Positions 1 through 7,150 are shown, counted from the first letter of the stretch. The stretch is DNA of 31,017 bases from UBA11524 sp964464815 (GCA_964464815.1 CAYXHF010000030.1:1-31017); one strand, 5' to 3'. Translations and numbers: made by a program. Notes: generated by a model not told the origin, from the letters alone.

Positions 1-83
1 GCAGTTGCCGATTTCGTAATTCTTTCAAATTACTGTCTTATCAGCACACAGCAAACCGTCTTCGCTTCTTTTTTTGTTTTCTA

Positions 84-377
84 TTATTTTTCTTCACAAG
101 CGACTTCTTCGCTCTCTCCGCCGATAATTTCCAGTACGTCTCCGCGCATGCTGTACAGCCACGTTTCCGTTACCGCGCGGTAGCGCTGCCCCATTTCAGC
201 ATGATGCACAATCATCGGGCCATTGGCGGCCGATTTCGCGGCGATGGTCTGCCAGCCAGCTTCTGTCCAGTGCTGCAAATACAGGTGCATCATCGCCTGT
301 CCGGGTTCGCGCAGGCGAATGCTCCCCTTGGCGCGGATTTTACCGTTTCGGCATGTCAGCTGCACCTTTGCAATCAT
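84..377 (-). CDS. Conserved hypothetical 97-aa protein
   Basis: I do not recognise this protein. The reading frame is open further upstream (to 455), but the ATG at 377 has a GAGGTG ribosome site about 7 bases ahead, and the upstream part lies over a candidate promoter (427-455), so 377 is the better start. There is no signal peptide or membrane segment. It has two cysteines (about residues 9 and 94) and an acidic C-terminus. The spacing of a Leu-Gln pair, a Trp-Gln-Thr-Ile stretch and a Tyr-Arg-Ala segment recalls the small beta-sandwich domains of secreted clostridial proteins, but that is only a pattern impression. It lies 113 bases downstream of the two-component operon and has its own promoter. 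Confidence 0.6.
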   Translation of the reverse strand: MIAKVQLTCRNGKIRAKGSIRLREPGQAMMHLYLQHWTEAGWQTIAAKSAANGPMIVHHAEMGQRYRAVTETWLYSMRGDVLEIIGGESEEVACEEK

Positions 378-426
378 CGGGGACACCTCGCTTCTTCTGA
401 ACGCACAGCAGGAATCGGATACCATC

Positions 427-455
427 AGTGTATCATATTTTCCTTTTTTATGCAA
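427..455 (-). promoter_or_regulatory. Candidate sigma-A promoter for the 97-aa protein
   Basis: Read on the minus strand: TTGCAT (455-450), a 17-base spacer, and TACACT (432-427). It lies about 50 bases upstream of the ATG at 377, between the last gene of the two-component operon and the 97-aa gene. No hairpin terminator was seen between them, so read-through is also possible. Confidence 0.5.
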
Positions 456-490
456 GGCATGCCACGGTTTCGAGGCGCACGCGGAGATGC

Positions 491-865
491 TTACTGCATC
501 AATTCATCCGTCAGGCGCAGGATTTCCGGCGCAATCCTCTCCCGCTCCTTGCGGCTGATGCGCTCATACAGCGGATACGCCAGCGAGGCCAGCGCGATGC
601 CCGCCACACCAATCACGATGCCCGGCACGAACCATGCACCAGCCCACACCATGCAGCAGCTCATGCCCAAGCCCAGCAGCAGCGCTCCCACAATGCCGAC
701 CACCAGCGAAACCACCGTTGCCTTCTCTCCGGCGCGCTTGTCCAGACGGCGCAGCTTCTCCATCTTGTTTTCTTCCTTGGGCAGATAGCGACTGCGGATT
801 TTTTTGACCTCCTCCTGCTCCTTGGCAGAATAGGTATAGTGAAAAGTGTTCTCCTGCTCGTTCAT
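491..865 (-). CDS. Small membrane protein, last gene of two-component operon
   Basis: This 124-aa protein has a charged N-terminal half (about residues 1-50, rich in Lys, Glu and Arg) and two membrane segments (about 53-73 and 80-100), then a charged tail. The start at 865 has a strong GAGGAGG site and overlaps the upstream stop codon by an ATGA. An upstream in-frame Met (937) would lie inside the previous gene and lacks such a site. The membrane part carries a motif GLGM-x12-PGIVIGVAG that recurs in the protein at 3597-3974. Similar clostridial proteins are sometimes labelled 'dihydropteridine reductase'; I see no pterin-binding or Rossmann motif here and would not use that name. It probably works with the sensor kinase or the other membrane protein of this operon. 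Confidence 0.8.
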   Translation of the reverse strand: MNEQENTFHYTYSAKEQEEVKKIRSRYLPKEENKMEKLRRLDKRAGEKATVVSLVVGIVGALLLGLGMSCCMVWAGAWFVPGIVIGVAGIALASLAYPLYERISRKERERIAPEILRLTDELMQ

Positions 866-1749
866 AGGGATGTCCTCCTCGTTTCCTTTCGATTCAAATT
901 TTTCGTTGCGTTCCGAATCATCCAGATGGCCATGCAAAGAATCAGCATGACGACCACCGTGCCGGAAATCGCCAGCATCAGCGTGCGGAAATGCGTGCTT
1001 TCCGGCTTGCTGAAGGTCGCCAGCATCGAATTTTCCAGCGACAGCATCGAGATAGCCGCCGCCGCCAGCGAAATCGCCTTCGCCGCCGAGCAGACCGGGC
1101 TTTCATACCGGCGATAGCGCACGACGTTTCTCACCGCCATCACCAAGGCCGCAAACGTATACGTCGCCATGGCGATGGTCGTAATCTCATGATGCCGCAC
1201 CACGCGCAATTCATTGACGTAGTAGAAAATGAACACCTGCAACATCAAGTTCATCATCAGCAGCCCCATGCCGCACCAGCGGTATCTGCGCCATTCCTCA
1301 CGGCGCTTGATACCCGGTGCATGCGTGCGAATGTGCTGACCCAGCAGCATCCGCATGGCCGCCAGCAGTATGTAATACAGCGCCATGGCATAATACCACG
1401 GCGAACGGTGATAGAGTCCCAGCACCAATTGCCAGAGCGCATAGCCCGCATTCCACAATAGCGAAAACAGCAGCGACATGTTCATGCGCAGCTGAATATC
1501 ATTCTTCACCAGCCCGTAATACGGATTTTCCCGGCAGAAGTGCTTCACAAAGCGCACAATGTCCGGCACGCGCAGGCATACGACCACCAGCGTGTAAAAC
1601 GACACCGTGTAGGCCACGATGGACAGCACATCCGTCCCTTCGGCCACGGCAAAGCTGTAAATCAGCCCTGCAACGGAAAGCATGCAAAGCAGCGCCGTCA
1701 AAAGTGGCGGCGGAAAAAGCGTTCGCTTCATCACATTCTTCCAGCTCAT
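862..1749 (-). CDS. Polytopic membrane protein co-encoded with a two-component system
   Basis: This 295-aa protein has about seven hydrophobic segments (roughly residues 13-35, 42-60, 91-112, 120-137, 158-177, 190-207 and 250-277), with basic stretches between them that suggest cytoplasmic loops. The family is not recognised beyond 'integral membrane protein'. The ATG at 1749 has a GGGAG ribosome site and overlaps the kinase stop by four bases (1746-1749). Its own stop overlaps the next start (862-865). The tight coupling suggests it is a sensor accessory or the target of the kinase pathway. That role is inferred from position only; no catalytic motif was seen. Confidence 0.8.
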   Translation of the reverse strand: MSWKNVMKRTLFPPPLLTALLCMLSVAGLIYSFAVAEGTDVLSIVAYTVSFYTLVVVCLRVPDIVRFVKHFCRENPYYGLVKNDIQLRMNMSLLFSLLWNAGYALWQLVLGLYHRSPWYYAMALYYILLAAMRMLLGQHIRTHAPGIKRREEWRRYRWCGMGLLMMNLMLQVFIFYYVNELRVVRHHEITTIAMATYTFAALVMAVRNVVRYRRYESPVCSAAKAISLAAAAISMLSLENSMLATFSKPESTHFRTLMLAISGTVVVMLILCMAIWMIRNATKNLNRKETRRTSL

Positions 1750-2804
1750 CCGTTTCTCCCTATCGTCACGGAAAAGGTCGAGCCTTTTCCCGGTGCGCTG
1801 CTGACGCTGATGCTGCCGCCCACAATGTCCACAATGCGCTTGACCAGTGCCAGACCAAGGCCATTGCCCTGCACGGCATGCGACGCGTCTCCCTGATAGA
1901 ACTTCTCAAAGATATGCGCGCCCGTTTCCTGCGACATGCCGCAGCCTGTATCCTGTACGCTGACAACCGCCGTTTCCGCATCTGCCGTCAGGGTCAGGCG
2001 GACGCATCCACCCGGCGGCGTGAACTTAAACGCATTGGAGAGCAGATTATTCCACACCAGCAGCAGCATCGACTTGTCGGCGCGGATGGTCACATCGGGC
2101 GCAATGTCCGTATCAATCTCGATGTTTTCCTGCTCCCACGTGCTTTCATATTGCAATAGTGCTTCGCAGAGCTGTTCGCCCAGATCGAACGTCTCCTCCT
2201 GCATGAAAATCTGCTGATTTTCCAGCTTGTTCAGGCGAAGGATGTTCGTTATCATATCCGACAGGCGACGCGCGGCCTGCATCACGCCACGGGCGTATTC
2301 CTGCCGCTTTTCCTCCGGCAGGTTCGGTGCTTGCAGGAGTGTGCCGTAATTCTGGATGACCGCCAAGGGCGTCTTCATCTCATGCGACACGTTGGAGATG
2401 AAGTCCATGCGCAGCATTTCCACGCTGGACAGCTCCTCGGTCATGCGGTTAAAGCAGTCAATCAGCACGTTAAAGCTTTCATCCGACGCCATCGTGTTCA
2501 CCGGCGCAACGCGCACGCTGAAATCTCCCGCGACGACCTTCTGTGCCGCTTCGGCAATGTGGCGCGTGGTTCTTTCCACCGTCACCTTGCGGCGAAGCAC
2601 ATCCAGCAGCGTAAACAGCAAGCTGAGCAGCATCACATTGCCAAACGTCAGCTTGGCCGCCGTGTTCAGATGCTCCGCCGTCAGGGTGATGTCCACGGCA
2701 TCCACCAGTGCGCCCATAAACAGCAGAATACAGCACGTCACCAGGAAAGCGCAGAGCAGGAAAAACAGCAAATAGTTCCTCAGGCCATGCAAAAACGCCT
2801 TCAT
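1746..2804 (-). CDS. Sensor histidine kinase (HAMP-HisKA-HATPase)
   Basis: This 352-aa membrane kinase phosphorylates the response regulator encoded just upstream. Two membrane segments (about residues 11-31 and 53-70) bracket a very short outer loop of about 20 residues, so it probably senses something in or at the membrane rather than binding a large ligand. A HAMP-like linker follows (about 71-125). The HisKA H-box has the phospho-acceptor His141 (in NVSHEMKTPLAVI). The ATPase domain has an N-box around Asn252-Asn257, a G1 box DTGCGM (285-290), an F-box (FEKFYQGD, 299-306) and a G2 box GNGLGLAL (313-320). The site before the ATG is weak, and the start overlaps the regulator stop (2801-2804), so translation is probably coupled. 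Confidence 0.95.
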   Translation of the reverse strand: MKAFLHGLRNYLLFFLLCAFLVTCCILLFMGALVDAVDITLTAEHLNTAAKLTFGNVMLLSLLFTLLDVLRRKVTVERTTRHIAEAAQKVVAGDFSVRVAPVNTMASDESFNVLIDCFNRMTEELSSVEMLRMDFISNVSHEMKTPLAVIQNYGTLLQAPNLPEEKRQEYARGVMQAARRLSDMITNILRLNKLENQQIFMQEETFDLGEQLCEALLQYESTWEQENIEIDTDIAPDVTIRADKSMLLLVWNNLLSNAFKFTPPGGCVRLTLTADAETAVVSVQDTGCGMSQETGAHIFEKFYQGDASHAVQGNGLGLALVKRIVDIVGGSISVSSAPGKGSTFSVTIGRNG

Positions 2805-3475
2805 GCCTTCAGCACCGCCTTATACCCAAGCCCATGCACGGTTTTCAGCTCAAAGTCCTCGCAATCCGCCAGCTTGGCGCGGAGCTTGGTCATATACACA
2901 TCCACCGCGCGAGGCGCTGTGTCGGAATCCGCATCCCAGAATTCGTCCATCAGCTGTTGCCGGGTGAACGTCTTCTTCGGGTAGGACAGCAGCTTATAGA
3001 GGATGTTGAATTCCCGCACGGTCAAGGGAATCTCCTCGCCATTCAGCGTGGCGGTGAATGCCTCTGCGTCCATGCAGAAGCTGCCAATCGTCACCTGACG
3101 GCTATTGGCGATTTTCGCCCGACGCAGCAACGCTCCGATGCGCAGCAGCAGCTCATCCAAATCCAGCGGCTTGACCATATAATCATCAATGCCCAGCCGG
3201 AAGCCGCGCTGTTTGGAGGCCATATCGTCCCGCGCCGTCATGAACAGCATCGGAATGTCTTCATCCAGCTTGCGCACATGGCTGGCGAAGGAAAAGCCAT
3301 CCTCGCCCGGCATCATAATATCCGACAAAATAAGCTGCACCATGCCGTCCGAGAGCGCGTCATACGCCTCCTGCGTGTTCAGGCAGCCGACCGCCTCATA
3401 TCCAGCCTGCTGCAAATACGCACAGACCGTGCGATTCAGGTCGCGGTCGTCCTCCACCACCAGTATCTTGATCAT
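2801..3475 (-). CDS. OmpR/PhoB-family response regulator
   Basis: This 224-aa two-domain regulator has a receiver domain (1-118) with the acidic pocket Glu9-Asp10, phospho-acceptor Asp52 (in LSDIMMPGEDG), switch Thr80 and Lys102. A C-terminal winged-helix DNA-binding domain follows (about 128-224), containing the usual LTVREFNIL, FTRQQL, RAVDVYMTKLRAKL and VHGLGYK stretches. An in-frame Met lies 17 codons further upstream, but the ATG at 3475 is preceded by GGGGAGGAAG at the right distance and begins directly with the receiver strand MIKILVVEDD. It is the first gene of a four-gene chain in which each junction is an ATGA overlap. An inverted repeat in its promoter (3530-3550) may be its own binding site. 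Confidence 0.95.
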   Translation of the reverse strand: MIKILVVEDDRDLNRTVCAYLQQAGYEAVGCLNTQEAYDALSDGMVQLILSDIMMPGEDGFSFASHVRKLDEDIPMLFMTARDDMASKQRGFRLGIDDYMVKPLDLDELLLRIGALLRRAKIANSRQVTIGSFCMDAEAFTATLNGEEIPLTVREFNILYKLLSYPKKTFTRQQLMDEFWDADSDTAPRAVDVYMTKLRAKLADCEDFELKTVHGLGYKAVLKA

Positions 3476-3521
3476 CCTGCTTCCTCCCCGCATGCCATGT
3501 ATCGGAAACTCGTCCAGTATT

Positions 3522-3550
3522 ATCATAGCACAAAATTGTTTGAATTTTGT
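3522..3550 (-). promoter_or_regulatory. Promoter with inverted repeat for the two-component operon
   Basis: On the minus strand a good -10 (TATGAT, 3527-3522) has no TTGACA-like -35 at the right distance. Instead the -35 zone holds a perfect 7+7 inverted repeat, ACAAAAT (3530-3536) and ATTTTGT (3544-3550), with 7 bases between. This fits an activator-dependent or autoregulated promoter. The binding protein is unknown; the response regulator is the obvious candidate. Confidence 0.45.
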
Positions 3551-3571
3551 TGCCGCCGAGCCTTTTTTGTC

Positions 3572-3594
3572 AAAAAAACATGCGGGGAAGCATG
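3572..3594 (-). terminator. Probable terminator of the 125-aa membrane protein gene
   Basis: On the minus strand, CATGC (3594-3590) and GCATG (3583-3579) form a short stem around a TTCCCC loop, followed by a run of seven T. The stem is short, so termination may be partial. It separates the 125-aa membrane protein gene from the two-component operon. Confidence 0.45.
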
Positions 3595-3596
3595 AT

Positions 3597-3974
3597 TTAT
3601 TCCTTCTTGAAGCCGCAGCACACCGGAATCACGCCCAGCAGCAGCACCACGCCGACCAGTCCGACCGCCATGCCGGGCAGCATCATGCCCTCAAAGGCCA
3701 TCACCAGTGCCATGCCCGCACCGAACACCAGGCACGCCACCACACAGTACACAACCTGACCCACACGCTTCCAGCTGACCTGCGGGAAGGGCTTGCCCGC
3801 CATGACCCAGCGCGTCAGACCCAGCACGCACAGCACCGCCGCACCCAGCGCCGTCGACACCACACCCGGACGGAACAGATTCCACTGCGGCAGTAGACAC
3901 ATGCACATTCCCAGCGAAAACAGCAGACCACCCAGCACCATCAGCACCACAAACACAAAATTCTTCTTCGTCAT
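3597..3974 (-). CDS. Small four-helix membrane protein with duplicated GM-PG motif
   Basis: This 125-aa membrane protein has four hydrophobic segments. The ATG at 3974 has an AAAGGAGG ribosome site; a Met 27 codons further upstream does not. The two halves resemble each other: the first has SLGM-x12-PGVVSTALG and the second GAGM-x11-PGMAVGLVG. Both resemble the single copy GLGM-x12-PGIVIGVAG in the last protein of the neighbouring two-component operon (491-865). I infer an internal duplication of a two-helix unit shared by both genes. No enzymatic motif is seen, and the function is unknown. It is transcribed in the same direction as the two-component operon but has its own ribosome site and a probable terminator. 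Confidence 0.75.
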   Translation of the reverse strand: MTKKNFVFVVLMVLGGLLFSLGMCMCLLPQWNLFRPGVVSTALGAAVLCVLGLTRWVMAGKPFPQVSWKRVGQVVYCVVACLVFGAGMALVMAFEGMMLPGMAVGLVGVVLLLGVIPVCCGFKKE

Positions 3975-4129
3975 TGTTTTTTCCTCCTTTTGTTTGGCTG
4001 TCACGCAACCAACAGAAAGGATGATACACCAGCGGCATTTCCGTTTTATCTGCATTTTGTTTCTGTTTTATGAATTCGGTGGGAAAAACGGAAGAAGAAA
4101 ATACAACAACGCATGTTTTTTGCATTGTA

Positions 4130-4158
4130 TTGGTTTTGTCAGTACAATCGCGCATAAT
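4130..4158 (+). promoter_or_regulatory. Candidate promoter of the relB/dinJ-type gene
   Basis: TTGGTT (4130-4135), a 17-base spacer, and CATAAT (4153-4158) lie about 40 bases ahead of the antitoxin ATG. The TGAAAGGAG ribosome site follows at about 4184-4192. Confidence 0.5.
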
Positions 4159-4201
4159 ATACGTAGCACCCCATCTAAAGCGTTGAAAGGAGTTTTGTGA
4201 C

Positions 4202-4504
4202 ATGGCTAAATCTGCAAACCTGTATGCACGAATCGAACCAGCTGTGAAGGAACAGGCCGAAACGATTCTGGCTGCACTGAGCATTCCCGCATCGAATGCC
4301 ATCACCATGCTTTATAAGCAGATTATTCTGCATAACGGTCTTCCGTTTGAGGTAAAACTGCCCGACCATTCGCTCGACATCAGTCGCATGACAGCCAGCC
4401 AGTTGGATTCGGCACTTGAAAAAGGCTATGCAGATGTGCAAGCAGGGCGCACAGTACCGATGGAGCAGGCGTTTGCTGAGCTTCGCGAGGAATTCGGCGT
4501 ATGA
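4202..4504 (+). CDS. RelB/DinJ-family antitoxin
   Basis: This 100-aa protein resembles RelB/DinJ antitoxins: an N-terminal ribbon-helix-helix type DNA-binding part (KSANLYARIEPAVKEQAE, then the IPASNAITMLYKQII helix, about residues 3-43) and a C-terminal toxin-wrapping tail (about 50-100) rich in acidic and polar residues. Such proteins neutralise a RelE/YafQ-type ribosome-dependent nuclease and repress their own operon. The gene is complete with a good ribosome site. The toxin frame follows with an ATGA overlap but is badly damaged, so this is now probably an orphan antitoxin that may act as a repressor or protect against related toxins. Confidence 0.88.
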   Translation: MAKSANLYARIEPAVKEQAETILAALSIPASNAITMLYKQIILHNGLPFEVKLPDHSLDISRMTASQLDSALEKGYADVQAGRTVPMEQAFAELREEFGV

Positions 4505-4658
4505 TATATCATATTACGCTAACCCAGCAGGCACAAACGGACTTGAAAGAAATTTTTAAGTACATTGCTTTTGATTTTCAGTCTGTTTAATCGTTACGGT
4601 GCTTCGCATTTTGTATGGAGGGCATGACATCAACCAGCAGTTGAGTCATATGGATTAA
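4501..4658 (+). pseudogene. Remnant of RelE/ParE-type toxin, internal deletion
   Basis: The ATG at 4501 overlaps the antitoxin stop, as in intact relBE-type operons. It opens a frame beginning MIYHITLTQQAQTDLKEIFK, a typical toxin N-terminus, which stops after 29 codons (4588-4590). In a different frame, 4590-4658 encodes IVTVLRILYGGHDINQQL and a stop, which is the usual C-terminal strand and end of this toxin family. The two ends are intact, but about half of a normal toxin of about 90-110 residues is missing between them and the frame has shifted. The toxin is therefore dead. The join lies near 4585-4592. Confidence 0.85.
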
Positions 4659-4713
4659 CCATTTTTCTCAAGGTGCGTCCTTGCAAAGGCGTTCCTTTTT
4701 ATTTTCAAAAAAA

Positions 4714-4760
4714 CGCGGCCAGCACAGGGTTTTCCCCATGCCAGCCGCGCATATTTTTTT
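4714..4760. terminator. Bidirectional terminator between toxin remnant and PII-like gene
   Basis: CGCGGC (4714-4719) pairs with GCCGCG (4744-4749), with further inner pairing (GCA/TGC and GGG/CCC). A run of A precedes it on the left and a run of eight T follows on the right (4753-4760), so it can end transcription from both sides. It serves the DUF1538-PII operon on the minus strand and the toxin-antitoxin remnant on the plus strand. Confidence 0.75.
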
Positions 4761-5440
4761 TACGCCATCACGTTGTCCACCGGCAGGGAAATCAGGATGC
4801 CCTGCGCCTCGCTGCGCAGACCGTACTGCGCGCTGATGGCCTTCATGATGTTCAGCTTGTCTTCCTCGGTCGTCAGGATGAGGATGACCTCCTTCTCCTC
4901 CTGAATGCCGAATTCCCAATACTTCGTCGTCGCTTCGTCCACAATCTTGCGACTGGTGATGACCGTACCACCCGTTGCGCCCGCAGAACGCGCCGCGGTC
5001 ATGATTTCCGCGCTATATCCACGATTGGCCATGACGCCAATGAGCGAATGCTTTCTTTCATCCATGTAAATGACTCCCTTCTCGTTCTGATTGAGCAGCT
5101 CCTCCGGCATGGCCGCGCCAATGGTGGTCAGGAGCAGATGGCTGGCACTGGATACAGGCAGCGTGAATGCAATGCCGCGATCCACCGGCGTCCAGCGCAG
5201 CTCCATTTCCAGCATTTGCAGCATCTTGTTGGCCATTACGCGCGGCAGAATACTGACGGTGACAATCTTGTCCGGGCTGCCAAGGCCAAGGGTGCTGATC
5301 ATTTCGCTGGACGCTGTACCCATGGCGTTGAGCGCGTATTTGGCAATCACGCACCCTTCCTCCATCAGTCGTTCGATTCTTTCCAGCGTTCTATGTGGCG
5401 TAATCGTAATAAGAATACGTGTACTCTTTTCGTCCGACAC
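4760..5440 (-). CDS. Tandem PII-like (GlnB-family) regulatory protein
   Basis: This 226-aa protein is about twice the length of a PII protein. The second half (about 130-226) fits the PII fold: HSLIGVMANRG, then ARSAGATGGTVITSRK (the usual AGATGGTV nucleotide-loop region), then GIQEEKEVILILTTEED. The first half (about 8-100) has a similar strand-helix-strand plan, RILITITPHRTLERIERLM, but no clear ligand motif. The tyrosine T-loop of classical GlnB is not evident. The start is GTG at 5440, chosen because GAGGAGG lies 8 bases upstream. It follows the DUF1538 gene with a 2-base gap, so the pair is certainly co-expressed. I infer that it gates or senses the state of the DUF1538 transporter-like protein, as PII does for AmtB. 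Confidence 0.85.
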   Translation of the reverse strand: MSDEKSTRILITITPHRTLERIERLMEEGCVIAKYALNAMGTASSEMISTLGLGSPDKIVTVSILPRVMANKMLQMLEMELRWTPVDRGIAFTLPVSSASHLLLTTIGAAMPEELLNQNEKGVIYMDERKHSLIGVMANRGYSAEIMTAARSAGATGGTVITSRKIVDEATTKYWEFGIQEEKEVILILTTEEDKLNIMKAISAQYGLRSEAQGILISLPVDNVMA

Positions 5441-5442
5441 GG

Positions 5443-6969
5443 TTATTCCTCCTCAATCTCCACGATGTCGTCGCTGTCATCCGGCAGGGCAGGATGCGCA
5501 GACTGCATCTTCTCGATTCGCTTAAGCTTCGCCTGATAAATCAGGCCCATCACCTGAATGGCAATCAGAGGGGTCAAAGCAACCAGCGCCACCACGCCGA
5601 ATGCATCCGTCATCACATTGCCGCCCAGCTTTTCGCATGCGCCAAGGCACAGCGGCAGCAGGAAGGTAGAGGTCATCGGGCCACTGGCCACGCCGCCGGA
5701 GTCAAACGCAATGCCGACAAACAGCTTCGGCACCTTGCGCGACAGCACCAGCGCAATGATGTAACCCGGAATGACAATCCACTGAATCGGCAACCCGGTC
5801 AGCACGCGCAGCATCGAAATGCCCACGCTGACGCACACGCCGATGGACATGCTCATGTTCATCGCCTTGGCAGAAATGGCGCCATTGGTCACGCTCTGCA
5901 CCTGGCGGTTCAGCACCTGAATCGCCGGCTCGGCCTTGACGATGTAGTAGCCAATCAGCATGCCCACCGGAATCAGAATCCAGCTATAGTCGAGGCCCGC
6001 CAATTCGCTGCCCAGAATCGTACCAACCGGCGCAAACCCAACATTCACGCCACACATGAACAGCACCAAACCGATGTAGGTATACAGGAAGCCCACCACG
6101 CTCTGCAACCGCTGATGATGCGTGAAGCGCTTGCTGACGAACTGGAAGATGACATACATCGCCAGCACCGGCGCAATGGACACCAGCACCTCCTTGGCGT
6201 AGTGCGGCAGGGACTGGGCAAACACACGCACCAAATCCTGCGTCGTGGTAACGGAGATGATTTCCGTCGCCGAGTAGGACGCCGACTGCGGCGCAAAGCA
6301 GCAGCCCAGAATCATCACCGCGATAATCGGGCCAATACTGGCCAGCGCCACCAGACCAAAGCTATCATCCGATGCATTCTTGTCCGAACGAACCGCCGCC
6401 AGACCAACACCCAGTGCCATAATAAACGGCACGGTAATCGGGCCTGTGGTCACGCCGCCTGCGTCAAAGGCAACCGACAGGAAGTTTTCCGGAATCACAA
6501 ACGACAACAGCAGCAGCACCGTATAAAATATCAGCAACAGATTATTCAGGCTGATATGCAGCAAAATACGCAATATGGCCACCGCCAGAAAGATGCCCAC
6601 GCCAATGGCCACCACCCAGACAAGCGTCATGTTCGGGATGGCCGGCACCTGATTGGCCAGCACCTGCAGGTCTGGTTCGGCAATGGTCACCACAACGCCC
6701 ATAACCAGCGCCACGACCGCGACCTTCCAGACCTTTTTGGAATGCGCCAGCGTGCTGCCTATGCCTTCGCCCAAGGGCGTCATTGCAATTTCCGCACCCA
6801 GCTGAAACAGCCCCATGCCGATAATCAGCAGTACCGCGCCCACCAGGAACAGGGACAGGGAGCCCAGCTCCATCGGGACAAACAGGATACTGATGGCCAG
6901 CACGATGAGGGTAATCGGCAGCACAGCAGCAAGCGATTCCGAGATTTTTTCTTTCAATTTCGGATTCAT
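5443..6969 (-). CDS. DUF1538 family membrane transporter-like protein
   Basis: This 508-aa, roughly 12-14 helix membrane protein is made of two repeats. AEPDLQVLANQV (97-108) matches AEPAIQVLNRQV (346-357). AFDAGGVTTGP (167-177) matches AFDSGGVASGP (421-431). FGLVALASIGPI (204-215) matches FGVVALVALTPL (457-468). This duplicated layout, with conserved Glu-Pro and Asp-x-Gly-Gly motifs inside the membrane, is typical of DUF1538 proteins and looks like an inverted-repeat transporter; the substrate is unknown. The C-terminus is acidic and may be the contact site for the PII-like partner encoded 2 bases downstream. The ATG at 6969 has an AAAGGAGC ribosome site. A strong promoter lies about 150 bases upstream. 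Confidence 0.93.
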   Translation of the reverse strand: MNPKLKEKISESLAAVLPITLIVLAISILFVPMELGSLSLFLVGAVLLIIGMGLFQLGAEIAMTPLGEGIGSTLAHSKKVWKVAVVALVMGVVVTIAEPDLQVLANQVPAIPNMTLVWVVAIGVGIFLAVAILRILLHISLNNLLLIFYTVLLLLSFVIPENFLSVAFDAGGVTTGPITVPFIMALGVGLAAVRSDKNASDDSFGLVALASIGPIIAVMILGCCFAPQSASYSATEIISVTTTQDLVRVFAQSLPHYAKEVLVSIAPVLAMYVIFQFVSKRFTHHQRLQSVVGFLYTYIGLVLFMCGVNVGFAPVGTILGSELAGLDYSWILIPVGMLIGYYIVKAEPAIQVLNRQVQSVTNGAISAKAMNMSMSIGVCVSVGISMLRVLTGLPIQWIVIPGYIIALVLSRKVPKLFVGIAFDSGGVASGPMTSTFLLPLCLGACEKLGGNVMTDAFGVVALVALTPLIAIQVMGLIYQAKLKRIEKMQSAHPALPDDSDDIVEIEEE

Positions 6970-6981
6970 TGGAAGCTCCTT

Positions 6982-7071
6982 TCATTGTGTATTGAATCCA
7001 CATCCGATGGGTTTTTCGCCACGACCTTCCGGATGACAAGGCCGCGGAATGGCTTCCGGCTTTTGTCCCAT
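6982..7071 (-). CDS. Possible 29-aa leader ORF upstream of the DUF1538 gene
   Basis: On the minus strand an AAAGGAGGT ribosome site, one of the best in the window, stands 3-4 bases before an ATG at 7071. The frame encodes 29 residues starting MGQKPEAIPRPCHPEGRGEK, then TGA at 6984-6982, 12 bases before the DUF1538 start. It lies wholly inside the transcript expected from the promoter at 7122-7150. It could be a leader peptide coupling translation to the operon. The alternative is that the frame is an accident over a repeat-derived sequence; the peptide is Pro/Gly-rich and lacks the look of a folded protein. Confidence 0.35.
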   Translation of the reverse strand: MGQKPEAIPRPCHPEGRGEKPIGCGFNTQ

Positions 7072-7121
7072 GCCACCTCCTTTCATGCCCTCTGGATGAT
7101 ACCAGTTTGACTCATAAAACA

Positions 7122-7150
7122 ATTGTATTATAAATAGGAAGGCTTGTCAA
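7122..7150 (-). promoter_or_regulatory. Strong sigma-A promoter of the DUF1538-PII operon
   Basis: On the minus strand: consensus TTGACA (7150-7145), a 17-base spacer, and TACAAT (7127-7122). This is one of the best matches in the window and points to high basal expression. Confidence 0.75.

Noticed and set aside
16..33. Inverted repeat GTAATT-CTTTCA-AATTAC near the left edge
   Set aside because: The stem is only 6 bp and AT-rich, has no T-tract, and the context is cut by the window edge. It is too weak to call as an operator or terminator.
491..865. Name 'dihydropteridine reductase' for the small membrane protein
   Set aside because: Similar proteins sometimes carry that label, but no nucleotide- or pterin-binding motif is visible in this membrane protein.
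5419..7110. A 563-codon open frame on the plus strand opposite the DUF1538 gene
   Set aside because: The translation is dominated by His, Gln, Asn and Arg, as expected from antisense of a membrane protein; it has no ribosome site.
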